From Caulobacterales bacterium (GTDB taxonomy: Bacteria; Pseudomonadota; Alphaproteobacteria; Caulobacterales; Caulobacteraceae), in the NCBI GenBank assembly GCA_016183935.1, contig JACPDR010000016.1:43583-107582 (forward strand): a stretch of DNA of 64,000 nucleotides, in the 5' to 3' direction. The notes under the pieces were generated by a model. That model worked only from the letters and a program-made list of their open reading frames with translations, was not told the DNA's origin and made no database searches. Made by a program: the position numbers and the translations under genes. Below, piece by piece: positions 16,136 through 24,515 of this stretch (its first letter is position 1; each line of letters begins with the position of its first letter).

Positions 16136-17057
16136 CGATCCGACGCGCGTCAGTCTCCGCCAGGACCTGATCTGGCGGCTGGAGGGCGTGGGGTTCGCGG
16201 GCTTCGTCGGCTTCATGCGGCTGTTGGGCGTCGAGCGGGCCTCGGGGCTGGGCGGCTGGCTGCTGCGCACGCTGGGGCCGAGGACCGGTACGCAGAAGAC
16301 GGTGATGCGGAACCTGCGCATCGCCTTTCCCGACATGGATACGGCTGATCGCGAGCGGCTGGCGCTGGACCAGTGGGAGCAGACCGGGCGGGCGTTCGCC
16401 GAGACGGCGCTGATGGACCGGCTGGTGGCCGAGGACCGCATCGAGGTGGTCGGACTGGAGCGGCTTGAGGCCATTCGCGACAGTGGCGAGCCGGTGGTCT
16501 TCGTCGGCGGCCACTTCGCCAATATCGAGACGCTGGCGGCCACCATCGTCGGCGCGGGCGTGCCGTGCCAGATCACCTATCGCGCCGCCAACAATCCCTA
16601 TGTCGACGCCCAGATCATCGCGGCGCGGGCGCGCTACGGGGTCAAGCTGTTCGCGCCCAAGGGCGGCGACGGCGCGCGGGAGCTGTTGGCCGGGATGGCG
16701 CGCGGCGAGTCGGTGGCGCTGATGAACGACCAGAAATTCTCGGAGGGGCCGGAGGCGATCTTCTTCGGTCAGCCGGTCAATGCGGCGCCGGGGCCGAGCC
16801 GGCTGGCGCTGAGGTTCGGAACGGTGCTGCAGCCGATGTCGACGAAGCGGCTGCCGGGCGTGCGCTTCCGGGTGACGGTCTATGAGCCGATCACGCTGGA
16901 GAAGACCGGCGACCGGTCGGCCGACATCGCCCGGGGGGTGCAGGCGATCACGCGCTTCATCGAGGATCGAGTGCGCGAGAACCCGGTCGACTGGTTCTGG
17001 GTGCACAAGCGCTGGCCCGACCGGGTCTATGCGGCGCTGAAGGCGGACGAGGCCTAG
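16125..17057 (+). CDS. lysophospholipid/lipid A acyltransferase (LpxL/HtrB family)
   Basis: 310 residues from a TTG start at 16125 overlapping the SDR stop by 11 nt. The catalytic HX4(D/E) motif is seen as GGHFANIE; NDQK and a C-terminal PVDWFWVHKRWP also match the LpxL/LpxM family, which transfers secondary acyl chains to lipid A from acyl-ACP at the inner membrane. Length is typical (about 300). Whether it acts on lipid A or another lipid cannot be told. Its end overlaps the convergent response-regulator gene by 4 nt. Confidence 0.8.
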   Translation: MPGDDPTRVSLRQDLIWRLEGVGFAGFVGFMRLLGVERASGLGGWLLRTLGPRTGTQKTVMRNLRIAFPDMDTADRERLALDQWEQTGRAFAETALMDRLVAEDRIEVVGLERLEAIRDSGEPVVFVGGHFANIETLAATIVGAGVPCQITYRAANNPYVDAQIIAARARYGVKLFAPKGGDGARELLAGMARGESVALMNDQKFSEGPEAIFFGQPVNAAPGPSRLALRFGTVLQPMSTKRLPGVRFRVTVYEPITLEKTGDRSADIARGVQAITRFIEDRVRENPVDWFWVHKRWPDRVYAALKADEA

Positions 17058-17581
17058 AGGGTGGCTGCGTCGGCGGGCTCGGCCGGCTCGCGCGCGGCGT
17101 CGGTGGCGCGGCGGAAGGGGCCGCGGTAGCCGGGCGGGGACACCCGGCGTCGGTCCGGCCCGAAATAGCCCGCGGTCTTCACGAACGGCCGCGGCTTCCA
17201 GATCACCGAGTGGATACGGTCGAGGACGGCCTTGGCGGTGATCGGCTTGGCGAGGAATTCGGTGACGCCGGCGTCGCGCGCCGCATAGACGCGCTCCTTG
17301 CCCGAATGGCCGGTCATCATGATGATCGGCAGATACGGGTTGACGCTGTCGGGGCTGTTGCGGACCAGGCGGGTGAACTCGACGCCGTCCAGCGGGAACA
17401 TCTTGTAGTCGACGAGGGCCAGGTCGACCGCGTTGTGGCGCAGCATCTCCAGCGCCGCGCCGCCGTCGGCCGCCTCGATCACCTTGCGGATGCCGGCGGA
17501 CTTGAGCACCGCCGAGGCGATGGCCCGCATGTGGGGATTGTCGTCGACGAGAAGGACCTGGATGGCGGCGAGGGATGGCAT
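17054..17581 (-). CDS. single-domain response regulator (CheY-like)
   Basis: 175 residues. A receiver domain (about 7-130) has the acidic pocket VDDN, phospho-acceptor Asp in ALVDYKM, Thr in MMTGHSG and Lys in FLAKPIT. The 45-residue tail YFGPDRRRVSPPGYRGPFRR is a conserved signature seen after receiver domains in alphaproteobacteria rather than an output domain. It should relay phosphorylation between proteins. No kinase is adjacent; the orphan kinase at 1265-2965 is one candidate partner, by inference only. Confidence 0.85.
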   Translation of the reverse strand: MPSLAAIQVLLVDDNPHMRAIASAVLKSAGIRKVIEAADGGAALEMLRHNAVDLALVDYKMFPLDGVEFTRLVRNSPDSVNPYLPIIMMTGHSGKERVYAARDAGVTEFLAKPITAKAVLDRIHSVIWKPRPFVKTAGYFGPDRRRVSPPGYRGPFRRATDAAREPAEPADAATL

Positions 17582-17695
17582 TGAGGGTGGCCGGAAAAGC
17601 GCCTTCTGGCGCGCGGAAGCAGGATGCTAGGGACCGATAGCTTACCGGTCCATGACTGACCATTGATCAGGAAACACGTAACCGATTACTCGCGC

Positions 17696-18523
17696 TCAGG
17701 TTCGGACCAGAAGCGATGGGTCCATGTTGCGGTTGCGCCATTTCAGGCGCCAGCACAGGTGCGGACCGGTGGCGCGGCCGCTCATGCCGACCCGTCCGAG
17801 CGAATCGCCTGGGCGCACGTCCTGACCGGCGCGGACGTCGATACGGGACTGGTGCAGATAGGCGGTGATCAGGCCCTGGCCGTGGTCGATGAGGACGAGG
17901 CCGCCTTCGAAATGCAGGTCTGGCTCGGCCAGGACGACGCGACCGGCGGCGGGCGCGCGGATGACGGTTCCCTGCGGCGCGGCGAGATCGACGCCGTAGT
18001 GCGGCCGGGCCGGCGTGCCGTTGAGGACCCGCTGGGCGCCCCAGCGACTGCTGACCCGGAACGCCTCGAGGGGCCAGACGAAGCCGTTGCGGAAATGGTC
18101 GGCGTCGAGGCGGCTGGCGAAGGCTTCGGTCTTGAGCTCCGCCTCGCGGGCGATGCGCCGCAGAAGGGCCGGGTCGGACGGGGCCACCGTCGCCGGCGGA
18201 AGGCCATCGACGCGGGTGATGTCGAAGTCGCCGGGCGCGATCGTCAGCGTGCGGCGGGCGGAGCGGCCGTCGGCGCGGACCTCGATCTCGACGCTGGCCG
18301 GGGCGTCGCGGTCGAAACCGGCGACGAAGGCGCCGTCGGCCGAGGCGGCGGTCAGGGCCTCTCCATCGACGAACACCAGGGCTCGGGGCCAGGTGCGGCC
18401 CAGGGCGTGGCCGCCCTGGACGAAGCGGCCCGTCAGGGCGAGGTCGTTCGCTTGCGACCGGCCGGGACCGGCGGCCGCCAGGGCCGCGGCTCCGGCGAGG
18501 AGGGCGCGGCGGTCGGGGATCAT
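17696..18523 (-). CDS. M23-family peptidase-like protein with altered HxH motif
   Basis: 275 residues with a TAT/Sec-like N-terminus (MIPDRRALLAGAAALAAAG). The C-terminal LytM domain shows HYGVDLAAPQGT (zinc ligands His and Asp) and GPHLCWRLKWRNRNMDPS, where the usual HxH is HLC. His-to-Cys could still bind zinc or mark a subfamily whose activity differs. The N-terminal half (about 30-130) is an all-beta domain. It is presumably a periplasmic peptidoglycan endopeptidase or regulator of amidases. Its ATG overlaps the DUF2093 stop (ATGA). Confidence 0.78.
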   Translation of the reverse strand: MIPDRRALLAGAAALAAAGPGRSQANDLALTGRFVQGGHALGRTWPRALVFVDGEALTAASADGAFVAGFDRDAPASVEIEVRADGRSARRTLTIAPGDFDITRVDGLPPATVAPSDPALLRRIAREAELKTEAFASRLDADHFRNGFVWPLEAFRVSSRWGAQRVLNGTPARPHYGVDLAAPQGTVIRAPAAGRVVLAEPDLHFEGGLVLIDHGQGLITAYLHQSRIDVRAGQDVRPGDSLGRVGMSGRATGPHLCWRLKWRNRNMDPSLLVRT

Positions 18524-18720
18524 CGCGCCGGGGCCAGCCGCTGCAGGGCCTGTCCGGCCCCGGCGTAGGGTTCCTGCAGCGCTACCGACCAGTAGCGCAG
18601 CACCTCGAGCGCGATCGGACGCTCGCTGACGGCGCAGACGACGAACCGACCGGGCTTGAGCACGACGAATTCGCCGTCGCCGTAGTGGAGGGTCGCGGGG
18701 GCGGTGTCAGTGTCGGCCAT
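18520..18720 (-). CDS. DUF2093 domain protein
   Basis: 66 residues that read almost end to end as DUF2093: LHYGDGEFVVLKPGRFVVCA, then ALEVLRYWSVALQEPYAGA. The family is small, cytoplasmic and confined largely to alphaproteobacteria, often next to xseA or lpxK. Function is unknown. Its stop overlaps the M23 gene start, and it is 48 nt downstream of xseA, so the three probably form one transcript. Confidence 0.88.
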   Translation of the reverse strand: MADTDTAPATLHYGDGEFVVLKPGRFVVCAVSERPIALEVLRYWSVALQEPYAGAGQALQRLAPAR

Positions 18721-18768
18721 GATCGGAGGCTAGCTCGGTGGGGGCGGCGAAGCCAAGGGTTTCGCCTG

Positions 18769-20244
18769 TCAGAACAGGTCGCCCTGTCCGGGAGGCGGAG
18801 CCTTGGGCTTGGGCGGGGCGGCGGGTTTGGACCGGGACGGCGGCGGACCCTCGCCGTCGCCGTCGACATGGGCTCCGCGCGCGCCGTCGGCGAAGACGAG
18901 GCGGACGGCCTGGCCGGGCTGGAGCGCGGCGGCGAGGGCGATCATGGCGCCGTCCTCGGCCTCGACGCGGGCGAAACCGGGCTTGGGCCGTTTCGGGTCG
19001 AGGCTGGCGAGGGCGCGGGCGAGGGCGGCGAGGCGGTCGCGGTCGCGCTCGAGCCGGCGGGGCAGGATGGGCGCGAACCGCGCGGCGGCGGCGCCGAGGC
19101 GGTCGCGGCGGCGCTCCAGCACGCGGTCGAGCACGGCGGGCGACAGCCGGCCGGCGACGGTGATCAGCTGGCGCTCGTGCACCGCGACATTGCGGTGCAG
19201 GGCCGAGCCGAGGCGGCTGCCGGCGTGGTCGAGCCGCTGCCGGGGCAGGGCCAGCAGGTCGTCCGGTCGCTTGGGCAGGCCGCGCTCGACGGCCCGCAGG
19301 CGGGTGCGGCGCTCCTCGATGAGGCGGCCGCCGGCGCGGACCAGCCGCCGGTCGAGGTCGAGCACGGCGGCGCGCAGGTCGGCCAGCACCGGCGTGGCGA
19401 TCTCGGCGGCGCCGGTCGGGGTCGGGGCGCGGCGGTCCGAGACGAAGTCGATCAGGGTGGTGTCGGTCTCGTGCCCCACGGCCGAGATGATCGGGATGCG
19501 GGCCGCCGCGACGGTGCGGGCCAGCCCCTCGTCGTTGAAGCACCACAGATCCTCGACCGAGCCGCCGCCGCGGGCGACGATCAGCAGGTCGGGGCGGGGG
19601 ATCGGCCCGCCGGGCGTCATGGCGTCGAAGCCGCGGATGGCGTTGGAGACCTGGCCGCAGGCGGCGTCGCCCTGCACCACCACCGGCCAGACGATGACCC
19701 GGCACGGCCAGCGCTCGGCGATGCGGTGTAGGATGTCGCGGATCACGGCGCCGGTCGGGCTGGTGATAACGCCGATCACGGCGGGGAAGGTCGGGATCGG
19801 CTTCTTGCGGGCCGGATCGAACAGGCCCTCGCCCTGCAGCCGGACCTTGAGCCGCTCCAGCTGGGCCAGCAGGGCCCCGGCCCCGGCGGGCTCCATCGTT
19901 TCGATGACGATCTGGTACGACGAGCGGGCGGGGTAGGAGGTGATCTTGCCGGTGACGATGACCTCCAGCCCAGCCTCGGGCTGAACCGACAGGCCGCGGG
20001 TCGAGCCCTTCCAGACCACGCCGTCGATGGCCGCCTTGTCGTCCTTGAGGGTCAGGTAGATGTGGCCCGAGGCGTGGCGGTTGACCTTGGAAATCTCGCC
20101 GCGCAGCCGGACGTGGCCGAAGCGGTCCTCGAGGGTCCGCTTGAGGGCGAACGACAGCTCGGAGATCGACAGGGGCGGATTGTTGTCGCGGGGCGCCGCC
20201 GGTTCGTAGGCCGGGCCCTCGAAGACGTAGGAGTCGTCGCTCAT
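18769..20244 (-). CDS. xseA: exodeoxyribonuclease VII large subunit
   Basis: 491 residues. N-terminal OB-fold domain (about 25-130: [37 protein letters not shown]), then the catalytic core with [30 protein letters not shown] and [13 protein letters not shown], all diagnostic of XseA. A Lys/Pro-rich tail ([15 protein letters not shown]) ends the protein. The enzyme degrades single-stranded DNA with the small subunit XseB, which is not in this window. It is first in a likely xseA-DUF2093-M23 operon. Confidence 0.93.
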   Translation of the reverse strand: MSDDSYVFEGPAYEPAAPRDNNPPLSISELSFALKRTLEDRFGHVRLRGEISKVNRHASGHIYLTLKDDKAAIDGVVWKGSTRGLSVQPEAGLEVIVTGKITSYPARSSYQIVIETMEPAGAGALLAQLERLKVRLQGEGLFDPARKKPIPTFPAVIGVITSPTGAVIRDILHRIAERWPCRVIVWPVVVQGDAACGQVSNAIRGFDAMTPGGPIPRPDLLIVARGGGSVEDLWCFNDEGLARTVAAARIPIISAVGHETDTTLIDFVSDRRAPTPTGAAEIATPVLADLRAAVLDLDRRLVRAGGRLIEERRTRLRAVERGLPKRPDDLLALPRQRLDHAGSRLGSALHRNVAVHERQLITVAGRLSPAVLDRVLERRRDRLGAAAARFAPILPRRLERDRDRLAALARALASLDPKRPKPGFARVEAEDGAMIALAAALQPGQAVRLVFADGARGAHVDGDGEGPPPSRSKPAAPPKPKAPPPGQGDLF

Positions 20245-20287
20245 TGGGGGAGACTAGCCGCGGGAGGAGGCGGGGGCGAGGGCTCTG

Positions 20288-21730
20288 CTAGTCGATCCGC
20301 TGAAACGGCAGCCGATTCTGGCCCAGCTGGATGTGGCCGCCCTGCGCCGGCCCCACGCCGGGCTCGAAATGGAAGGCGGCGTCCTGGGTGAGGCCGAACA
20401 GTTCGTCAGGAGAGGCCGCATAGGCTAATTCCGGATCCTCACCCGGCGAGGCCAGCGTCAGCCGACCGGCGTCCAACCGCACGGTGAACTCGCCGGTGTC
20501 CCGATAGCGGTAGCGGCCCTCCAGCCTCGACATCTGCGCCGGGGTCAGCGCGACGGCCGTCCGCTCGCGCGGGCCGAACGCGTCCCATGACCACGCCACA
20601 GCAATGCCGCGCATGATGTCCTGGGCCAGCACCGGTCCGTTGGCGCCGTTGGCCATGATCGCGACGCCTTCGCCGGATTCGAAGGCGACCATGAAGGCGC
20701 CGAAGCCTTCGGTATCGCCACCCTTGCTGAACCAGCGGTCGTCCCCGGCGCCGCCGACGTCGAACCCGAGAGCCCGCCCGGGCTTGACCTCCCTCAGCAT
20801 CCGGCGAGCCCGGTCCCGGGCCGCCTCTCCGTCGGCGTCCGACAGCGCGCGCTGGATGCCGGCAAGGGCCAGGGCCAGATCTCCGGGCGTGCTCCACAGG
20901 CCGGCCGCCGCGTGCTCGGGGTAGATGAAGGGCCCGCCATCGACCGGCCGGCCCCGGCTGTCGTGCGCCTGTGCGTAGCCGCCGAGGGGGCCCGGCTCAT
21001 AGCCGCTGTTCGTCATGCCCAGCGGGTGGAAGACCCGGGCCGCCATCCAGTCGGAAAAGGGCCCGCCCGTGATGTCCTCGATCAACTGCTGAACGACCTG
21101 GTATCCGCCGCCGGAATATCGCCACTCGATGCCAGGTCGCGACGTCACCCGCACCGGCTCCGTATTCGCGGGTGGAACGCCGTCCAGCACCTGTCGCAGG
21201 GTGGGAACGGGCCCGCCCTTCCGATAGCCCGGGAAGCCCCGAACGGTTGTTCCGGCCTTATGGGACAGCAGCGCGGTCAGCGTGACCGGCGCGCCTTCGG
21301 CCGCCTCGTCGACCGGCAGGCGCCAGCTTGTCAGCCGGGAGGTTACATCCTCGTCCAGCGACATCGCCCCGGCGTCAACCAGCGCCATCGCGCCAAGGGC
21401 GGTGATCGCCTTGCTGATCGAACCGGCTTGAAACCGGGTGTCAGGCCCGACCGCTGCGCCCCCCGCGACAGCCACGCCGTACTGCCGGGTCCACGCGACC
21501 CGGCCATCGCGAATGAAGGCGATGCTGACGCCCGGCACGCCGAGGTCCGACATTGCCTCGGCGAGCGAACGGCCGGAAGGCTCGGCGCCTCGCAGTACGA
21601 CGGCGGGCGGCAGATAACTCTCGAACCGTGCAAGCCGGGCTTCTTCACCCGACTGGGCCGCCGCTGAGCCGGGCAGGATCGAAGCCAGAACGATGGCCGC
21701 CGCTATTGCCCACTGCTTCAATCGACCCAT
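20288..21730 (-). CDS. exported serine hydrolase (beta-lactamase class C/penicillin-binding fold)
   Basis: 480 residues with signal peptide MGRLKQWAIAAAIVLASILPGSAAA. The nucleophile motif is SISK (SxxK), the second motif is YSG in EWRYSGGGYQ, and LLSHKAG replaces the typical LLSHTSG. A C-terminal beta domain (about 380-480) follows, as in many D-alanyl-D-alanine carboxypeptidase-like or esterase members. The natural substrate is unknown; resistance to beta-lactams should not be assumed. It stands alone, upstream of and co-directional with xseA. Confidence 0.82.
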   Translation of the reverse strand: MGRLKQWAIAAAIVLASILPGSAAAQSGEEARLARFESYLPPAVVLRGAEPSGRSLAEAMSDLGVPGVSIAFIRDGRVAWTRQYGVAVAGGAAVGPDTRFQAGSISKAITALGAMALVDAGAMSLDEDVTSRLTSWRLPVDEAAEGAPVTLTALLSHKAGTTVRGFPGYRKGGPVPTLRQVLDGVPPANTEPVRVTSRPGIEWRYSGGGYQVVQQLIEDITGGPFSDWMAARVFHPLGMTNSGYEPGPLGGYAQAHDSRGRPVDGGPFIYPEHAAAGLWSTPGDLALALAGIQRALSDADGEAARDRARRMLREVKPGRALGFDVGGAGDDRWFSKGGDTEGFGAFMVAFESGEGVAIMANGANGPVLAQDIMRGIAVAWSWDAFGPRERTAVALTPAQMSRLEGRYRYRDTGEFTVRLDAGRLTLASPGEDPELAYAASPDELFGLTQDAAFHFEPGVGPAQGGHIQLGQNRLPFQRID

Positions 21731-21967
21731 ACCTCTCAGGAAGGTTCAGCGCCGGAGGCTATCTCCGGTCCGGCCTGTCGGGAATGACAATAATCGGGCG
21801 AATTCGGCCGGGCAGCCCAAGCTTCATGCCATGGCTACCGTGTCCCGGGGCGAGAGCGTAGCGGACTGGGTCCGGCAGTCGAGCCCCCGGGGCCGCGCGA
21901 CCACGCCATTTCGTTGGCCGCCGCTATGCGAGTGCGATAAGCCTTGGCGCATCGAGGGAGACCGCCG

Positions 21968-23389
21968 ATGCGTCCGCTGACGATTGCGCTGCCGTGCCTG
22001 GCCCTGCTGGCGGCGTCCTGCGCCTCGGCCGCGCCCCGCTCCATCAACGACCCGCCATCCTCGCAGGCAACCGCGGTCGCCGACGGTTCGCTGATCATCA
22101 CCGGCGTCTCGATCATCGATCCCGTGCGCGGATCGACCTCGGCGCCGCAGGACATCGTGATCGAGGCGGGGCGGATCGCGGCGACCGCGCCAGCCGGGAC
22201 GCTGACGGCGCCGGCGGGAACGCCGCGCCTCGACGGGACCGGCCGGTTCGCCATGGCCGGGCTGATCGACGTCCACGCCCACGTCGGCGAGGGCGGCATC
22301 GCGCCGGGCGACGACGCCACCCGGGCGCGAGCCCTGCGCCAGTTCCTGCGCTACGGCGTGACCACCCTCTTCGTGCCGGGCGCGACGGGCGCGGGCGACG
22401 CGGACTTTCCAGCCCTGCGCGAGCGCTGCCGCTCCGTCGTGGCCAGTTGTCCCGGCCTGTACGGGTCCGGCTCGCTGATCACCGCGCCGGGGAGCCACCC
22501 GGTCTCCACCATCTTCAACATGCCGGCCGACACGCCCGCTGAGGTCACCGAGGCGCGGGGCGTCACCGTGCTGAGGCCGGGCATGGACATCGACGCGCTG
22601 ATCGCCGCCAAACAGGCCGCCGGCGTGGACGCGATCAAGATCGTCATCGAGGACGGGCCGCCGCCCTGGTATCCGAAGCCGCGCCTGGCCGACGCGCAGA
22701 TCCGGGCGCTGGTCGAGGCCGCCCACGCCCGGTCGCTGCCGGTATTCGCCCATATCAGCACCTCGGACCAGGTGCGGATCGCGCTGGACGCCGGGGTGGA
22801 CGGGATCATGCACGGGCCGACGGACCGGCTGCCGGACGAGCTGGTGCGGCGGATGGCCGAACAGCGGATGACCTTCGTGGCGACCTTCGCCCTCTACGAC
22901 GGCATCCTCACCTGGGCCCGCGGGCAGCGGGAGTCCGATCCCTATGCGCTGGCAGGCGTCGAGCCCTCGGCCATCGAGAGCCTGACGGCGCCGCCCTTCC
23001 TCGCGGCGGCGGCGACGGATGAGGCGGAGGCGCTCGGCTATCTCGCCAATGTGTCCGACAACCTCAGGCGGGCGGCGGCGGCCGGGGTTCCCATCGCCCT
23101 GGGCACCGACGTCAACAACCCGTTCGTCTTCCCCGGCTACTCGGCGCACGAGGAGCTGTCGTGGATGGTCCGGGCCGGGCTGACGCCGGCCCAGGCGCTG
23201 CAGGCTGGAACGGTCGGTGGAGCCGCCTTCCTGCGCCGGCCGGAACAGGTCGGCCGGCTCGCGCCGGGGTATGAGGCGGATGTCGTGCTGCTGGCGCGCA
23301 ACCCGCTCGAAAGGATCGAAAACAGCCGCAGCATCGTCGCGGTGTTCGCGGATGGGGAGCGGGTCGCGGAGGTGGTGTCGGCGGAGTAG
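21968..23389 (+). CDS. amidohydrolase lipoprotein
   Basis: 473 residues. The signal peptide ends with LLAASC (lipidated Cys about 19). Amidohydrolase metal ligands are visible: HxH in LIDVHAHVGEG, Lys in DAIKIVIEDG, His in VFAHISTSD, His in IMHGPTDR and Asp in LGTDVNN, followed by the C-terminal barrel-closing PGYEADVVLL. This is the imidazolonepropionase/prolidase-like exported group; substrates are often cyclic dipeptides or imidazolones but cannot be specified. A second exported amidohydrolase is encoded at 29163, in the same orientation. Confidence 0.82.
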   Translation: MRPLTIALPCLALLAASCASAAPRSINDPPSSQATAVADGSLIITGVSIIDPVRGSTSAPQDIVIEAGRIAATAPAGTLTAPAGTPRLDGTGRFAMAGLIDVHAHVGEGGIAPGDDATRARALRQFLRYGVTTLFVPGATGAGDADFPALRERCRSVVASCPGLYGSGSLITAPGSHPVSTIFNMPADTPAEVTEARGVTVLRPGMDIDALIAAKQAAGVDAIKIVIEDGPPPWYPKPRLADAQIRALVEAAHARSLPVFAHISTSDQVRIALDAGVDGIMHGPTDRLPDELVRRMAEQRMTFVATFALYDGILTWARGQRESDPYALAGVEPSAIESLTAPPFLAAAATDEAEALGYLANVSDNLRRAAAAGVPIALGTDVNNPFVFPGYSAHEELSWMVRAGLTPAQALQAGTVGGAAFLRRPEQVGRLAPGYEADVVLLARNPLERIENSRSIVAVFADGERVAEVVSAE

Positions 23390-23562
23390 GCGGCGAAGCT
23401 GCCTGATCGCTGGGGGGATGGACGTCCCGCGGTCTGGTCGCGGGCGGCCTACCGTGTCAGCACTGCCGGTTTTGCAACCACTAAGAGACGAACATTGGAT
23501 TGCAATTCGCGGCCAACGTGCATAGCGTCCCGGCGGGCATTTCACCCAAGAGGAACGGTCTC

Positions 23563-23793
23563 ATGAATATTTCGAAGGCCTTCGCCGGACTGGCCCTGGC
23601 CGCGGCTTGCGTCGCCGCCGCCACACCGGCGCTGGCGATCCCCACCTATTACAGTCACAAGATCTACTACACCGACGCCACAAAGACCGTCTGGGCGGGT
23701 GAGCTGATCCTCGATTGCTTCAACCACCATTCCTATGAGGGCACCATCACGCCCTACTTCATCGAGGTCGAACGGTATCTCTGCTCCACCTGA
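23563..23793 (+). CDS. small secreted DUF6289-like protein
   Basis: 76 residues: signal peptide MNISKAFAGLALAAACVAAA cleaved after ALA, mature peptide of about 50 residues starting IPTYYSHKIYYTDATKTVWAG. The mature part has two cysteines (LDCFNHH and RYLCST) that could form a disulfide, matching DUF6289. AAGAGGA lies 7-13 nt before the ATG, an excellent ribosome-binding site. Function is unknown; small secreted Cys-paired peptides may be structural or signalling. A large inverted repeat lies just downstream. Confidence 0.7.
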   Translation: MNISKAFAGLALAAACVAAATPALAIPTYYSHKIYYTDATKTVWAGELILDCFNHHSYEGTITPYFIEVERYLCST

Positions 23794-23855
23794 GAGCCGG
23801 CTCTCTGATACGAGACTGCGCGGCCGGCCATGAGGATCATAGGAAGGCCGGCCGC
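23792..23855. terminator. inverted repeats after the DUF6289 gene, possible terminator
   Basis: Two structures follow the stop: a 14-bp palindrome GAGAGCCGGCTCTC (23792-23805, overlapping the stop codon) and a 10-bp perfect stem GCGGCCGGCC (23820-23829) with GGCCGGCCGC (23846-23855) around a 16-nt loop. The second stem is very stable. There is no U-tract, so it may be a mRNA 3'-end stabiliser or a Rho-type end rather than a canonical terminator. Confidence 0.45.
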
Positions 23856-23899
23856 CTGCGCGGGCCGCAAGGCTCCGCCACATGTTGGAACACCCAGAT

Positions 23900-24032
23900 C
23901 TACGGTCTCAGCGCCACGAACACCGTCCCCGGCGGGGTCCGGCAGGGCGGCGGCGTAGCCGGCGAACAGTTCGGCCGTCGCGGCGAGGTCGGCGGCGGTG
24001 CGGACGGGCGCGATATCGAAGGCGGCGGTCAT
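23900..24032 (-). pseudogene. possible remnant of a GNAT acetyltransferase gene
   Basis: From ATG 24032 the reading is MTAAFDIAPVRTAADLAATA then ELFAGYAAALP, which looks like the opening helix of GNAT N-acetyltransferases. Shortly after, a +1 frame gives PPGTVFVALRP and a stop at 23902-23900, resembling the core strand of the same fold. The distance is far too short for an intact domain (about 150 residues), so this would be an internally deleted, frameshifted relic. The evidence is motif-level only and weak. Confidence 0.25.
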
Positions 24033-24067
24033 GATTCCATGGAGCAAGGTCCTGGCGGGCTTGCAAT

Positions 24068-24112
24068 GGACGGCCGGCGCCTTTCGTCATGCCGCCGGGA
24101 CGGCCGGCGCCT
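24068..24112. repeat. 15-bp perfect direct repeat, 30-bp period
   Basis: GGACGGCCGGCGCCT occurs at 24068-24082 and 24098-24112, in the gap between the GNAT relic and the hypothetical gene at 24147. Each copy contains the palindrome GGCGCC overlapping GGCCGGC. It could be a pair of protein sites three helical turns apart or the scar of a small duplication. Confidence 0.5.
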
Positions 24113-24146
24113 GCTAGAAGGCCGCCGCCTGACCGAAGAGACCACC

Positions 24147-24512
24147 ATGCTGGACGCCGAAACGCGCAAATTCATCGAGACAGCCCGGGCGCGGCGGCAG
24201 ATCGAACTGTCGGCCCGGTTCGTCGACGTCTCGCCCGCGCCGAAGCGACCCGATCCGCGGGCGGAGGCGGTCCGCGACCAGGCATGGGCCGAGCTGAAGG
24301 CGGCCATCATCGCAGCGGTCGGGGGCTACGGGGATGATGGCCTGAGGGTGCTCAGACACCTGAAGACGCGTCCGGAAATCATCATCACCGGGCCCGTGGG
24401 GACCTGGCGGCGGTTTCTCGACGAGAAGCGGGCGCTTGTCGGCGACCGATCGGTCGAGTTCCGGCGCTACCTCCCGATGTGGACCCGCGGCCTGCCCGGT
24501 TTCCCGGAATAG
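24147..24512 (+). CDS. hypothetical cytoplasmic protein
   Basis: 121 residues, no signal peptide or membrane helix. It begins MLDAETRKFIETARARRQIE and contains a central helical stretch (DQAWAELKAAIIAAVGGYGD) and a Trp/Arg-rich C-terminus (RRYLPMWTRGLPGFPE). I do not recognise the family. Codon use and base composition match neighbouring genes. The ATG at 24147 is chosen because upstream in-frame sequence is the 15-bp repeat region. Its end is 3 nt from the convergent GlxA gene end. Confidence 0.6.
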   Translation: MLDAETRKFIETARARRQIELSARFVDVSPAPKRPDPRAEAVRDQAWAELKAAIIAAVGGYGDDGLRVLRHLKTRPEIIITGPVGTWRRFLDEKRALVGDRSVEFRRYLPMWTRGLPGFPE

Positions 24513-24515
24513 GCG

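Noticed and set aside
23754..24047. An intact minus-strand gene of 97 codons
   Set aside because: Only the N-terminus resembles a protein family and the rest runs through an inverted repeat and antisense to the DUF6289 end; a decayed GNAT is the better reading.
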